A DNA stretch of 64,000 nt from Desulfoprunum benzoelyticum (GCF_014201505.1 NZ_JACHEO010000007.1:91137-155136), one strand, 5' to 3'; shown: positions 18,447-28,341, numbered from the stretch's first letter. The notes: a model not told the origin generated them from the sequence alone. Numbers and translations are program-made.

Positions 18447-20725
18447 ATCAGTCTCCCGATAACTTCCAGCAGGTTGCTCTGATCGAAACTGCTCTTGACG
18501 ATGTAGGCGCTGGCCCCGACATCAATCCCGCGCTCCCGGTCCTCGCGGGACTCAAGCGCGGTCACGAGCACGACCGGCAGAGAGGCGAGTTTGTTGTCCG
18601 CACGGATCTTCGCGGTCAGGTCGAACCCGTCCATCCTCGGCATCTCCACATCGGAGACGACGATATCGAACTCCCCGCTTCTCAAGGCGGCGATCGCCTC
18701 GACCCCGTCGACCACCGCCTGGACTTCATATCCAGCGGCCTCGAGGATGTTTTTCATCAGCATTCTGGCCGTGATCGAATCCTCCACCACCAGAACGGAG
18801 TTGCTTTTCACCGGCGTTTCACCAGGATCGGCCATAAACGACGGCGCCTTTTTCATCGCGGTCTTCAGGAGGTCGGAAATATTGAGCAGAGGCACCACCC
18901 TGCCGTTGCCGAAGACCGTCGCCCCCATGATATTGCGGACCTGGGGAAGCTGCTGGCCGAGCGGTTTCACCAGCACCTCCTGTTCGCCGAGGATCTCATC
19001 GACCATGAACGCCATCCGCTTTTCGGCCGCGCCGACGACCGCCACCTGCATGAACGCCTCATCAACCGGCTGCCGGACAACAGCGGTCTTCAGCTCGAGC
19101 ACATCCCCAAGCCTGACCAGGGCCAGCGGCCGGCCATCGATCACCAGCGTTTCGCGGTTCTCAACCGTCTCCACCTCCTCCCATCTGATTCTCGCCACCC
19201 GCTCGACATTGGAGGAAGGCAGGACAAACTGCTGCTCCGCGACCCTGACGAGGACGCCCCTGTACGTCGCCAGCGAGAGCGGCACGACCAGACGGAAGGT
19301 CGTCCCCTCCTCCGGCCCGGCATGAACGGTTACCGTGCCGTTGAGCTTCTCCACCTTCTCCCTGACAATGGCCAGCCCCAGCCCCCGCCCGGACAGATCG
19401 GTGATCAGGGGGCTCGTCGTCACCCCCGACCGGAACAGCAGCTGCAGCGCCTCCCGGTCGTCGAGGGCGGCGACCGCATCCGCTGCGATCATCTCCTGTT
19501 TGACGGCGGCGGAGACCACGCCGGCGAGATCGATCCCCCTGCCGTCGTCGGCCACCGCAATCTCGATCTTGCCGTTCCGCGACGCGACCTCTATCCTGAC
19601 GACGCCGTGGACCGGTTTGTTCTTCTTCTCCCGCTCCGCGGGAGATTCAATGCCATGGACCAGACAATTGCGCACCATATGGATGAGCGGGTCCTTGAGT
19701 TCCTGCAGGATCCTTCTGTCCACCTTTATCTCTCCGCCTTCGATCGTCACTTCCGCCATTTTCCCTTCCGTGCGGGCGAGGTCGCGCACCAATCGGGGGA
19801 ACATCTCGAACAGTGACGAAAAGGGCAGCATCAACGTTTTTTTCATATCGTAGAGCAGCGTATCGATCAGGGAGGCGGAGGCCCGATGATCGTCTTCAGA
19901 CGCCCTGACCAGCGCCGTCAGCCTGGCGCCGAATGTGGGGATGAACTGTTCCGTCGATATCTGGCCGGTACCGGAACCAGTCCGGGGAATGGTAAAGGAA
20001 AGGTCTCGCTGCCGCTCTTTTTTCCATGCGTCGAACTGGTGCTGCAGTTCCTGCAATTCCGTCATCCGCTGCGTGGCGGCGATCTTGACTGCAACCATCT
20101 CCTCCGCCTGGAGCAGAAGGGCGTCGAGGGCGGCTGTGGCAATCCTGACCGTCTCCGCCCCGGCCGCCGCCGGCCCGCTGCCGGCCCCCTGATCCGGCGG
20201 TTCAGCGACATCCGGGCCTGGCGTCGGATGAAGCGGAGCCACCCTCTCCAACTCCACTGATGGCAGGTCCGCCGATTCGCCCGCAACCGGCTTGCCCGCT
20301 TCCGCAACCGCAGCCGATCCCGACCCGGCTGTCAGGCCGTGCAGTTGACGGATGAGATCGTTGACAACCGTTCCCGCGGCGACCGGGGCCTCCTTGCCGT
20401 CAACCAGCCGGAAGCAGAAATCGATCGTGTGATGGAGCAGGTCGCCTGCCTGCGGCGACAGCACCATACGGCCGTTTTTCAACGCCGAAAAAACACTTTC
20501 CACCGCCTGGCAGAGAGCAACGATATCAACCAGGTTCACCGATCGAGCCGCACCCTTGAGAGTATGGGTTTCCCGGTACATGATCTCGATGCTGCCGGCC
20601 TGATCCCTCGATCCGCCTTTCTCTAACCTCGTGAGTTCGATCGATATAACATTGAGATGCTCCCGGGCTTCAATCCTGAACATGGCAAGTAATCTTTGTA
20701 AAAACTCCGCGTCCCTGGTTTCCAT
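18443..20725 (-). CDS. cheA: Hybrid chemotaxis histidine kinase CheA with C-terminal receiver (WspE-like)
   Basis: The protein has 760 residues. An Hpt domain sits at the N-terminus, with the phospho-accepting His about residue 54 in THTLKGAARS. A Pro/Ala/Glu-rich linker follows (about 130-195) with no evident P2 domain. The dimerisation and ATPase domains come next (N-box VRNCLVHGIESPAE, G1 VADDGRGID, G2 SGRGLGLAIV). A CheW-like domain (about 490-620) and a receiver domain (about 640-758, phospho-Asp in FDIVVSDVEMPRMDGFD) complete it. CheA-receiver hybrids without P2 are the rule in Wsp and other alternative-function chemosensory systems. It is encoded directly after the receptor gene and overlaps cheB. 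Confidence 0.93.
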   Translation of the reverse strand: METRDAEFLQRLLAMFRIEAREHLNVISIELTRLEKGGSRDQAGSIEIMYRETHTLKGAARSVNLVDIVALCQAVESVFSALKNGRMVLSPQAGDLLHHTIDFCFRLVDGKEAPVAAGTVVNDLIRQLHGLTAGSGSAAVAEAGKPVAGESADLPSVELERVAPLHPTPGPDVAEPPDQGAGSGPAAAGAETVRIATAALDALLLQAEEMVAVKIAATQRMTELQELQHQFDAWKKERQRDLSFTIPRTGSGTGQISTEQFIPTFGARLTALVRASEDDHRASASLIDTLLYDMKKTLMLPFSSLFEMFPRLVRDLARTEGKMAEVTIEGGEIKVDRRILQELKDPLIHMVRNCLVHGIESPAEREKKNKPVHGVVRIEVASRNGKIEIAVADDGRGIDLAGVVSAAVKQEMIAADAVAALDDREALQLLFRSGVTTSPLITDLSGRGLGLAIVREKVEKLNGTVTVHAGPEEGTTFRLVVPLSLATYRGVLVRVAEQQFVLPSSNVERVARIRWEEVETVENRETLVIDGRPLALVRLGDVLELKTAVVRQPVDEAFMQVAVVGAAEKRMAFMVDEILGEQEVLVKPLGQQLPQVRNIMGATVFGNGRVVPLLNISDLLKTAMKKAPSFMADPGETPVKSNSVLVVEDSITARMLMKNILEAAGYEVQAVVDGVEAIAALRSGEFDIVVSDVEMPRMDGFDLTAKIRADNKLASLPVVLVTALESREDRERGIDVGASAYIVKSSFDQSNLLEVIGRLI

Positions 20726-20764
20726 GTCAGATCCCTCTCAGTTCCATTCCTCACGCTGCCCGCA

Positions 20765-22633
20765 TCATACTTTGGAGCGTGACACCATCTCCTTGAGTTT
20801 TTGTCCGAGTTCGTTCAAGGTATGGGCGGCCTGTTCGGCCTGCTTCGTTCCCAGGACGTTCTGATGGGTCGCCTGTTTGATATTTTCCATCGCTATTGCC
20901 ACCTGTTCCATCCCGGCCAACTGCTGCTGGCTTGACACCGCTATCTGCTCCGCCGCCTGGGCCGCCCCGCTGATGCTCTCCGCCAGTTTCCTGATCGATT
21001 CCCCGGACTCGGAAGCCTGCTTCACCCCTCCTTCCACCGCCTTGCTCACCTGCTCCGCCGCCAGCACCGACTTGCCGGTCGCCTTCTGGATATCGCCGAG
21101 AATTTTCCGCACCTGTTCCGTCGCCTGTTTCGATTGATCCGCCAGGCTCTTGATCTCCTGAGCCACCACCGCGAACCCCTTGCCGTGTTCGCCGGCCTTC
21201 GAGGCCTCGATCGCCGCATTGACCGCCAGGAGGTTGGACTGCTGCGCAAGGTCGGTGACCACCGTGATGATCTCACCGATAGCCTGGGTCTGCTCGCTCA
21301 GCATAACGACGCTCTCGGCGACGGTCTCCATCAGCTCCTTGATACGGGTGATCCCGTCAATCGTTTCGGAAACCGTCGACTTGCCCTGCTCGGCCACCAG
21401 TGCCGATTTCTGAGCGTTCTCCGAGACCCCCCGCGATTTCTTCGACGACAGCAGCGCCGTCTGTTTGATCTGTTCGACCGTCGCCGTCGTCTGCGTCACC
21501 GATGCCGCCGTCTCCGACATCCCGGCGGCGATCTGGGTCGTCGAGGCCAGGATCTCGCTCGCCGACGATGCCAGGACGTTGATGCCGTCGCTGATCTCCT
21601 GGGTTATCCGGCGACGAATGGTAACCATATTGGCGAAGGCATTCCGCAGGATGTCGTTGTCCGATGCGGGCTTTACCGGTACCGTCAGATCGCCTTCCGC
21701 GATCTGTTTGGATACGGTCGCCATCTCCCGGAGATAACCGGTCATATCGGCAAAGGCATTCCCCAGCACATCCCGGTCGGAAACGGGCCTGACCGTCGCC
21801 GTCAGGTCACCTTGGGCGATCTTCCTGGATATCACTGCCATTTCCTGCAGATACCGAACCATCGTGGCGAATGCCTGCGCCAGATCCCCGACCTCGTCCT
21901 GCCTGTCTTTGCTCCGGGTCGCAACCTCGAGATCCCCCGAGGCGATCCGCTGGGCCGCGGTCGTGATCTCCCGCAGCGGCTGGGCGATGATCCGGCTCAG
22001 ATACAGGGCGACAACCACACCGAAGACAAAGACGAGGATACTGATGCCGATAAAGATCCGTGACAACCGCTCCGCCCGGGCATTGGCCGCCACGACCCGC
22101 TCCGTGGCCTGGGCGATGGCGGTGGTTCCCAGATCGACGGCGATTGTCCTCACCCGATTGTACAGTTTGTCCTGGACCGCGGCATCGAGGCTTTCGGCCT
22201 CGCTCGACTTCTCGTCATATATCAAAGAGATCTGCTGCTCCCTCACCCTCCGATACTCTGTCAGGGCGGCAACCAGTTCGTCGAACTGCCGCAATTCCCG
22301 GGGGTGACCCTGCAGTGATGCGGCGACGAGCTTGAGCCCCTCATCCACCTCCCTGGTCCTGGCGGCGATATCCCGTTCGAGTGCCTGCTGCCGGCCCCTG
22401 TCCGGGGTCATCATCATTTCGAGGAGCTGGGCATGGGCCCGATTCTGCGATGACCTCAACTTGAGCAATTCGATCGAAGGCAGAAAGTCGTCCCGAAACA
22501 GTCTTTCCTGCGACTGATGGATAGCGCTAAGACCTATGTAGGCCGCAATGATCAGTACCAGCATCAACACGATCATCAGGCCGAAACTGAAAAAAAGTTT
22601 TGTCCGCGTTGCCAGATCAACAAACCATTTCAT
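20765..22633 (-). CDS. Methyl-accepting chemotaxis protein (WspA-like) with tandem HAMP-like repeats
   Basis: This 622-residue receptor has TM1 at about 15-36, a periplasmic helical domain of about 155 residues (four-helix-bundle type), and TM2 at about 190-212. A HAMP domain and two further HAMP-like copies follow: [29 protein letters not shown] and [15 protein letters not shown], spaced about 48-50 residues apart. The long signalling domain has its hairpin tip at [20 protein letters not shown] with [14 protein letters not shown]. No CheR-docking pentapeptide is present at the C-terminus (it ends MVSRSKV). The gene sits between the two-gene cheR/cheW block and cheA, as expected for the dedicated receptor of this operon. 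The ligand is unknown. Confidence 0.92.
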   Translation of the reverse strand: MKWFVDLATRTKLFFSFGLMIVLMLVLIIAAYIGLSAIHQSQERLFRDDFLPSIELLKLRSSQNRAHAQLLEMMMTPDRGRQQALERDIAARTREVDEGLKLVAASLQGHPRELRQFDELVAALTEYRRVREQQISLIYDEKSSEAESLDAAVQDKLYNRVRTIAVDLGTTAIAQATERVVAANARAERLSRIFIGISILVFVFGVVVALYLSRIIAQPLREITTAAQRIASGDLEVATRSKDRQDEVGDLAQAFATMVRYLQEMAVISRKIAQGDLTATVRPVSDRDVLGNAFADMTGYLREMATVSKQIAEGDLTVPVKPASDNDILRNAFANMVTIRRRITQEISDGINVLASSASEILASTTQIAAGMSETAASVTQTTATVEQIKQTALLSSKKSRGVSENAQKSALVAEQGKSTVSETIDGITRIKELMETVAESVVMLSEQTQAIGEIITVVTDLAQQSNLLAVNAAIEASKAGEHGKGFAVVAQEIKSLADQSKQATEQVRKILGDIQKATGKSVLAAEQVSKAVEGGVKQASESGESIRKLAESISGAAQAAEQIAVSSQQQLAGMEQVAIAMENIKQATHQNVLGTKQAEQAAHTLNELGQKLKEMVSRSKV

Positions 22634-22648
22634 ATCTTCTCCCTGTGC

Positions 22649-23248
22649 TCATATATCGTGGTGGACAATGATTTTTCCGTCGGTCAGAATCCGGGCGGCA
22701 TGAAGGATCACCAGCCGTTCCCCGGTCACTCCCTGCACAAATTCCTCCCGGATGCCGGTGAGGGTGGGGAGGGGTGGACCGATGGCGCTGACCGCAATAG
22801 TCCGCACCCCGAGAATCGCATCGGCCAGGATGCCGAACTCCATCGTCTCGTTGCCGATGATGATGACCTTGTTGAGATCACTGATCCCCTTTGCCGGCAG
22901 ATCAAAAAATTTCTTGAGGTCGACGACCGATAGGATACGTCCCCGCACATTGATCAGGCCGAGGACAAAGGACGGGACCCCGGGCAGGGGGGTGTAGTCG
23001 CGGAGCGGATAGACCTCGCGGATGTAATGCGACCCAATGCCGTAGTGCTCGTGCGCCAGCAGGAATTCGACGACCTCGATGACCTCGGCGTCACCCTCTT
23101 TTTCCACCTTCTGCGCCAGTTGTGCGGCCCTTCGCTGCAATATCCGCCTGCTCTCCTCCGGACCTGGCGCATATCCGCTGTCAATCGCCACCCCCACCGC
23201 CTGAACCTTGCGATGGATCTCGTCCCAGTCAAACCTTCCCGTACCCAT
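22649..23248 (-). CDS. cheW: CheW-type scaffold protein (WspD-like)
   Basis: This 199-residue protein carries an N-terminal helical extension of about 55 residues, then a CheW/SH3-like domain. Motifs are VVEFLLAHEHYGIGSHYIRE, PSFVLGLINVRGRILSVVDL and KVIIIGNETMEFGILAD. CheW couples receptors to CheA. Two CheW proteins flank cheR here, matching WspB and WspD of Pseudomonas Wsp clusters. This one, with its extension, sits in the WspD position beside the receptor. The gene lies 4 bases from the end of cheR upstream and 15 bases before the receptor gene, so it is well inside the operon. Confidence 0.88.
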   Translation of the reverse strand: MGTGRFDWDEIHRKVQAVGVAIDSGYAPGPEESRRILQRRAAQLAQKVEKEGDAEVIEVVEFLLAHEHYGIGSHYIREVYPLRDYTPLPGVPSFVLGLINVRGRILSVVDLKKFFDLPAKGISDLNKVIIIGNETMEFGILADAILGVRTIAVSAIGPPLPTLTGIREEFVQGVTGERLVILHAARILTDGKIIVHHDI

Positions 23249-23252
23249 GTAT

Positions 23253-24683
23253 TCACCCCCGACCTGCAGAACCCTGCATCACCTCAATCAGTTCGATCAA
23301 TCTACCGGCGCTCATACCCTCGGCCTGCGGCGGCGCCTCGTCGTCGTCCAACGCCTGCAGCAGCGAACATGCCTTGGCCAGGTGCTTGCCCGCCTCCCTG
23401 CGCCGGCCCTGACCCTGCAGCAGATGGCCGAGGGCAAAATGGGCGATCGCAAACTCCTGGTCGATATACAGCGCCCGCTGCAGCGCCGCCACAGCCTCGG
23501 CCGTCCTCCCCATCTCCTGGAGGATGGTCGCCTGGAGATAGTGCAGCGTCGGATTGAGTTTGTCGTCCGGGATCACCTCTGCGCATACCGCCAACGCCTC
23601 CGCGAGCTTGCCCTGATCGGCCAGCAACCTCGCCTGATCCGGCGTTCTGCCGCCACCGGCGGCGGGGACCGGGACCCGAGGTTTCTCTGCAGGCCGGACT
23701 GCCCGGGCGACCTCGGAGGGTTCCCTGATTGCCCCAGTATCGGCAGGTTTCGGCATTGCCGCTGCAACAGCCGGCAGGGTCGTCGTCCGGGGGATGATCT
23801 CCTCCATCGTCGCCCCTTTGCGGTAGAGCACCGCCCCCGGAAACCGGACCGGATGGAGGTGGGGCAGCATGACGGCGCTGGGGACCTCGACGGGGCTGAC
23901 GACGAGCCAGCCGCCATCGACCAGGCAGCGGGAAAGGCTGCGAATCACCGTCTCGGCTTTGTCACGCGAAAAATAGATCAGGACGTTGCGACAGAAGATG
24001 ATATCTATCGCCCTGGCGGCATTGACAATCGCGGGGTACGGATCTTCGGCGAGATTGAGACAGGAGAAGGTCACCATCCGCTTGATCCGGGGGTCGATCT
24101 CAAATTTTTTTTCCCGTTTCTTGAAACAGCCCTCCTTGACCCACCGCGGCGTTTCCCGGAAAGACCACTCACCATAAACTCCTGCGGCCGCCTTCTTCAG
24201 CGATACAGGGGAGATATCCGTCGCCAGGATGGAAATTTCCCAGTCGTTCAGATCGGGAATCATCCGGGAGAGGAGGATGGCGAGCGAATACGGCTCCTCA
24301 CCGGACGAGCAGGCGGCGCTCCAGATCCTGAGGTGCTGATCCCGGCCCCGGCGCGAGTCGATGATGGCGGGCAGCACCTGGGTTTCGAGGATGTCGAAAA
24401 CCCGGCGATCCCGGAAAAAATAGGTTTCACCGACAGTGAGATGGCTGGCCAGGGTTTCGATCTGACGATGCGACAGGGCCGTGGCAAGCAGCCATTCGAT
24501 GCACGAGTCGATGGTAGCGAAGCCGAACTCGCTTGCGGCAGAGCTGATCGCCCGTTCCAGATCACCCAGGCGTTCGGGGGGGAAATGCAGACCGAGGCGG
24601 GTTTCAACAAAGTCGCTGAGTCGTGCCAGCAGAGCGGGCCGGGATTCTGCCGCCCCGGTTGGGTGAGAGCTCAGGCTACGCAC
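23253..24683 (-). CDS. cheR: CheR methyltransferase with C-terminal TPR domain (WspC-like)
   Basis: The protein has 476 residues from GTG 24683, chosen because the frame upstream overlaps cheW and encodes non-family sequence. AGGAAG from the end of the upstream cheW precedes it. The CheR N-domain (about 15-75) is followed by the SAM-binding domain (about 80-280: LRIWSAACSSGEEPYSLAI, ILATDISPVSLKKA, IIFCRNVLIYFSRD). A proline-rich linker leads to TPR repeats (about 335-445: GRTAEAVAALQRALYIDQEF). It methylates receptor glutamates using SAM. CheR-TPR fusions characterise Wsp and related systems, and the TPR may replace pentapeptide docking, in keeping with a receptor that lacks that motif. Confidence 0.9.
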   Translation of the reverse strand: MRSLSSHPTGAAESRPALLARLSDFVETRLGLHFPPERLGDLERAISSAASEFGFATIDSCIEWLLATALSHRQIETLASHLTVGETYFFRDRRVFDILETQVLPAIIDSRRGRDQHLRIWSAACSSGEEPYSLAILLSRMIPDLNDWEISILATDISPVSLKKAAAGVYGEWSFRETPRWVKEGCFKKREKKFEIDPRIKRMVTFSCLNLAEDPYPAIVNAARAIDIIFCRNVLIYFSRDKAETVIRSLSRCLVDGGWLVVSPVEVPSAVMLPHLHPVRFPGAVLYRKGATMEEIIPRTTTLPAVAAAMPKPADTGAIREPSEVARAVRPAEKPRVPVPAAGGGRTPDQARLLADQGKLAEALAVCAEVIPDDKLNPTLHYLQATILQEMGRTAEAVAALQRALYIDQEFAIAHFALGHLLQGQGRRREAGKHLAKACSLLQALDDDEAPPQAEGMSAGRLIELIEVMQGSAGRG

Positions 24684-24687
24684 ACGC

Positions 24688-25173
24688 TTATGCTTCCTGG
24701 TCGTCGGGCATCGGCAGGCCCGCCGCCAGCAGCTGCTCGATCTCATCATCCTCCGCCGAAGAGAGGAAACGCTCGAGATCGTAGATATAGACAATCCCCG
24801 CCCCGATCCCGGTGACCCCATGCAGATATTCAATGCCGGGATACACCTGATCCGGCGGGACCATATCCTCCCCGCTGAATTCCGCCACTCCGAGAACGTC
24901 ATCAACGACCAGGACGACCGGCCGGCTCGCCGTGCGGGCAATGATCATCCGATGCTCCGGCACCGTCGCGATCACGGGCAGACGGAACAACCGGCGGATA
25001 TCCAGCACCGGCAGAATCCGGCCGTGGACGTTCACCAGGCCGAGCACGATCGGGGGGGCCTGCGGCACGGGGCTGATTGCCACGGCCGGGACGACCCGGT
25101 CGATTCTCGTGACCTCCAGCGCACATTGCAGACCGGCCAGAGCGAACACCAGCAGCGTTTCCACCCCGCTCAT
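24688..25173 (-). CDS. cheW: CheW-type scaffold protein (WspB-like), first gene of the operon
   Basis: The protein has 161 residues from ATG 25173 (MSGVETLLVFALAGLQCALE). The whole length is one CheW domain with PIVLGLVNVHGRILPVLDIR and RPVVLVVDDVLGVAEF. It couples receptor and kinase and corresponds to WspB. The longer open frame upstream is not family-like. A 24-codon open frame (25170-25244, starting MKQVSRLLWS) ends in an ATGA overlap with this start, so translation of cheW may be coupled to a short leader peptide. It is the first gene of the che operon. No promoter is certain in the 440 bases between here and the TSUP gene. Confidence 0.85.
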   Translation of the reverse strand: MSGVETLLVFALAGLQCALEVTRIDRVVPAVAISPVPQAPPIVLGLVNVHGRILPVLDIRRLFRLPVIATVPEHRMIIARTASRPVVLVVDDVLGVAEFSGEDMVPPDQVYPGIEYLHGVTGIGAGIVYIYDLERFLSSAEDDEIEQLLAAGLPMPDDQEA

Positions 25174-25616
25174 GCCGTCCCGCCCGGCTGCCCGGCCAGC
25201 CCCTCGCCGGCAATGGACCACAGGAGCCTGCTCACCTGTTTCATGCTTGACACCCGTACCACTCCACCCCATTGGCGTTTGACAGGAGATGGGGAGAAAA
25301 ATAGTCATTCGATCCCGATCCCGGACCGTCACCGGCGGCGGCCGTCCGCCCGGACCGGAAGCCGCCCCCCGGCGGGGAAGGCGGCGACAACAGCATAGCA
25401 CATATATGTCCAGATATGACGGGAAAAATAAAGACAAATCCGAAGCATCGGGAATTTCACCCCTGCGGCCACGGGAGCGCAGCACTGCCGTCGCCCCGCG
25501 AGTGCCGAAAATCTATGCTACGAAGACAATGGCCCGTCCGCAAACGATATTTTCCCCGCACCCAACCCGGGTCGGCATTTCCGGCCGCAGGGGAGATGAG
25601 GTTTTCGTCTTTTGGC
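25174..25616. other. Upstream region of the Wsp-like operon
   Basis: The region is GC-rich except for an AT-richer patch near 25390-25440 (GCACATATATGTCCAG, a partial palindrome) that could hold the operator or promoter of the chemosensory operon. The only open frame with a possible role is the 24-codon leader ending in the cheW start. No terminator for the upstream side was recognised. Confidence 0.35.
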
Positions 25617-26405
25617 TCAGATGATCCCTGATCCGAGGGCAAAGGCGATGCCCAACAGGAGCAGACCGGTCACAGTCTGGACGGTCTTCATCGTGATTTT
25701 GTGGAGGAAGCGCTTGCCGATCACCACCCCGGCAAAGGCGGCGAGAGCCCCGGCAACGACCAGCCGCCATTGGCCGGCAGCGAACAGACCGGATGCGCCG
25801 ACGGTCAGGAACAGGGTGAGGTAGGTCGTGATTCTGGCCACATCGACCATACAGCCGATAACGGCATTGGTGCCGACAAAGGCCTCGGTCGAGATCCCGA
25901 CCTTGACCAGAAACGCCGACCGCAGCGCCCCCTGGTGGCCGGAAAACCCGCCGAAAAAGCCCGAGAGAATTCCCCCCAGAAACAGATACTTGCGATCGAA
26001 TTGAAGCGATTTCAGCCTGGGCAGGAGTTCGAACAGGGCGAAAACGAACATCAGCACCGCCATGACGAGTTTGATCGGGGTGATGACGGCTGTTCTCGTG
26101 CCGACGGCATATCTGGCGATCTCGCCGAAATGGGCCACGTAGCCGAGAGCTGCGGCCCCGGCCAGGGCGGCGACGACCGCCGGCAGGCCGAATCGCCAGA
26201 CGATCGCGAAATCGGCATTCTTGCCGACCATGGCGATCTTGAAGATATTGTTTGCCCCATGGACGATGGCGGTCGCGGCGACGGCGACCTCCAGCGGGAA
26301 AAACAGGGCAAAGACCGGCAGGAGCAACGTGCCCAGCCCGAATCCCGAGTACAATGTCAGGCCCGAGGTCAACAGGGCGGCCGTACAAACGACGAAATAC
26401 GACAT
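25617..26405 (-). CDS. Sulfite exporter TauE/SafE (TSUP) family membrane protein
   Basis: This 262-residue polytopic protein has about eight hydrophobic helices in two repeats, the TSUP family layout. Typical motifs are LYSGFGLGTLLLPVFALFFP near the N-terminus and GGILSGFFGGFSGHQGALRS in the middle, which is the second-repeat G-rich motif. TSUP proteins export sulfite, sulfoacetate or related anions across the inner membrane. The substrate here cannot be told from sequence. It is on the minus strand downstream of phoR, with 117 bases between them, and it may or may not share that transcript. The final residues LGIAFALGSGII are hydrophobic. Confidence 0.88.
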   Translation of the reverse strand: MSYFVVCTAALLTSGLTLYSGFGLGTLLLPVFALFFPLEVAVAATAIVHGANNIFKIAMVGKNADFAIVWRFGLPAVVAALAGAAALGYVAHFGEIARYAVGTRTAVITPIKLVMAVLMFVFALFELLPRLKSLQFDRKYLFLGGILSGFFGGFSGHQGALRSAFLVKVGISTEAFVGTNAVIGCMVDVARITTYLTLFLTVGASGLFAAGQWRLVVAGALAAFAGVVIGKRFLHKITMKTVQTVTGLLLLGIAFALGSGII

Positions 26406-26522
26406 AATAGCCTCTTGTTCTCAATATTTATTTCAGCTGTCCGGTCGCGCCGGCCGGGAGAGGGGTACCGGTCGCGGCCGCAAGCTCTCCGAGCTGGCGC
26501 ATCGCCGTTCCGCGCCCGGGGC

Positions 26523-28340
26523 TCAGGCCATTCTCCCCTTCAGGGTGATGATGAACTCGGAGCCGATTCCCTCCTGGCTGCGGACGTCGATCGTGCCGTC
26601 ATGGGCCTGGACGATGTGTTTGACGATCGCCAGGCCGAGGCCGGTCCCGCCTTCCGTCCGGCTCCTGGCCTGGTCGCTGCGGTAGAAACGCTCGAACAGC
26701 CGCGGCAGGTGCTGCGGGGCGATGCCGCAACCGGTATCCCTGACCGCTATCGCCACCTGCGGTTTCCCCTCTGCATCGGCACGGACGGCAGCGGAGATCG
26801 TGACGACATCGTCTCTGCGGCTGTAGCGGATCGCGTTGACCACCAGGTTGACGATCGCCTGCTCGAGCAGGGTGTCGTTCATCGTCGCCAGGATCCCCGC
26901 CGGACAATCGACGGCGAGGCCGACACCGGCCTTCTCCGCCTCGATCCGGCAGGTCTGGACCGCGGCCTCGAGAACGGCGACGAGCGGTCCCTCGCGGAGA
27001 TCTATCCCCCCGGCCCTCGACTCCTGCTCGATCCGCGACAGGGCCAGCAGGTCGTCGATGATCGCGTTCAACCGCTCGGACTGGCGCAGCACCGTCTCCA
27101 GGAACGGGATCGCGACCTCGCGGTTGTCGAGGGCCCCGTCGAGCAGGGTCTCGACATAGCCGCGGATCGAGGTGATCGGCGTTCGCAATTCGTGCGAAAC
27201 GTTGGCGACGAAGTCCCGGCGGACGGTCTCGAGCCGCCGCAGCTTGGTGACATCGTTGATGACCGCCAGCGCCCCGCCCTCCTTTGCCCGGCCGTCATGC
27301 AGGCTGACGATGCGGACATGCAGCAGCTTGTCGCCCTCCCGGTCGCGAAAGATCATCTCCTCCTCCACCGGCTCGCCGGAGGCCAGCACCCGGCCGATCC
27401 GGACCTGCAGGTCGATGTTGCGGACGACCGCCTGCAGGAGCCTGCCGGGCGCCTCCCCGGCATCGACGGCGAGCAGGCGGGCGGCGGCGGCATTGATGCC
27501 GATCACGCGCTCGTCGTTGTCGATCGCGATAACCGCTTCGATCATGCTCGAAAAAACGGTATCCAACTGTTGCCGGTGGGTTTCGATCGTCGTGATCCTG
27601 TCATCAAGCATCTCCGCCATCCGATCCATCGATGCGGCAAGCGATACGACCTCGAGCGAGGCCGAATCGGGAAGGGAGGTCTGCATCTTGCGGCTGAAAT
27701 CCCCCCGGGCGAAATCCTCGGCGTTGTGCTGCATTGCTTCGAGAGGACGGCTGATGCGGCGCGAGAGCAGGAGAACGAGCAGGCCGGCAATGGCGACGAC
27801 GACGATCGAGCCGATGCCGATCCGCACCTGGATTCCCGCCAGGGCGCGATCGATGGCGGTCACCGGCACCGCCAGGCGCAGCACGGCCTCGACCGTCGCG
27901 ACGCCGCCGGGGTGTGCCCGACGGATGGGAATGGCGGTGTACAGCATGAATTCGTTGAGGGTCTTGCTGAAACGCAGCGATTGCCCGGTGTCGCCGGCAA
28001 AGGCGGTGACGATTTCCGGGCGCTGCAGGTGATTTTCCATCGTCTCCGGGGTCTCGCTGGAATCGGCGAGGACCGTGCCGTCGGGAGAGATGACGGTGAT
28101 CCGGGTCAGCGATTCCCGCCCGACCTGGAGGCAGAACGCCCGGAGCTCCGGCGGGTCGGCAAGCAACCGTTCGACCCGGGCCCTGACCAGCCCGGCCCGG
28201 GCCGTCAGATCGGCGCCGACATGATGAACGAAAAAGTCCTGGATGCTGGCGGTTGCATACCAGGTGACGGCAGCGATGCAGAGGAGGATGGCCGTCAGGA
28301 AGGCCGGGAATATGTGCCATAGGAGTTTTCTCTGTCTCAT
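26523..28340 (-). CDS. phoR: Phosphate regulon sensor histidine kinase PhoR
   Basis: The protein has 605 residues from ATG 28340, with ribosome site AAGGTGAG just before and overlapping the end of phoB. An upstream in-frame ATG at 28355 is less likely. TM1 (about 10-30) is followed by a periplasmic double-helix/PAS-like sensor (about 35-165) and TM2 (about 175-195). Then come HAMP (about 195-250), PAS (about 255-360), an H-box FVANVSHELRTPITSIRGY, an N-box NLVVNAIRYS, and G boxes RDTGCGIAP and GGTGLGLAIV. PhoR autophosphorylates at the H-box His and phosphorylates PhoB when Pst transport signals phosphate limitation. Unlike E. coli PhoR it carries a full extracytoplasmic domain, as in Bacillus and many deltaproteobacteria. 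Confidence 0.92.
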   Translation of the reverse strand: MRQRKLLWHIFPAFLTAILLCIAAVTWYATASIQDFFVHHVGADLTARAGLVRARVERLLADPPELRAFCLQVGRESLTRITVISPDGTVLADSSETPETMENHLQRPEIVTAFAGDTGQSLRFSKTLNEFMLYTAIPIRRAHPGGVATVEAVLRLAVPVTAIDRALAGIQVRIGIGSIVVVAIAGLLVLLLSRRISRPLEAMQHNAEDFARGDFSRKMQTSLPDSASLEVVSLAASMDRMAEMLDDRITTIETHRQQLDTVFSSMIEAVIAIDNDERVIGINAAAARLLAVDAGEAPGRLLQAVVRNIDLQVRIGRVLASGEPVEEEMIFRDREGDKLLHVRIVSLHDGRAKEGGALAVINDVTKLRRLETVRRDFVANVSHELRTPITSIRGYVETLLDGALDNREVAIPFLETVLRQSERLNAIIDDLLALSRIEQESRAGGIDLREGPLVAVLEAAVQTCRIEAEKAGVGLAVDCPAGILATMNDTLLEQAIVNLVVNAIRYSRRDDVVTISAAVRADAEGKPQVAIAVRDTGCGIAPQHLPRLFERFYRSDQARSRTEGGTGLGLAIVKHIVQAHDGTIDVRSQEGIGSEFIITLKGRMA

Positions 28341-28341
28341 C

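Noticed and set aside
25701..28322. Open frame of 873 codons on the plus strand
   Set aside because: It is antisense to the TSUP and phoR genes and has low-complexity composition.
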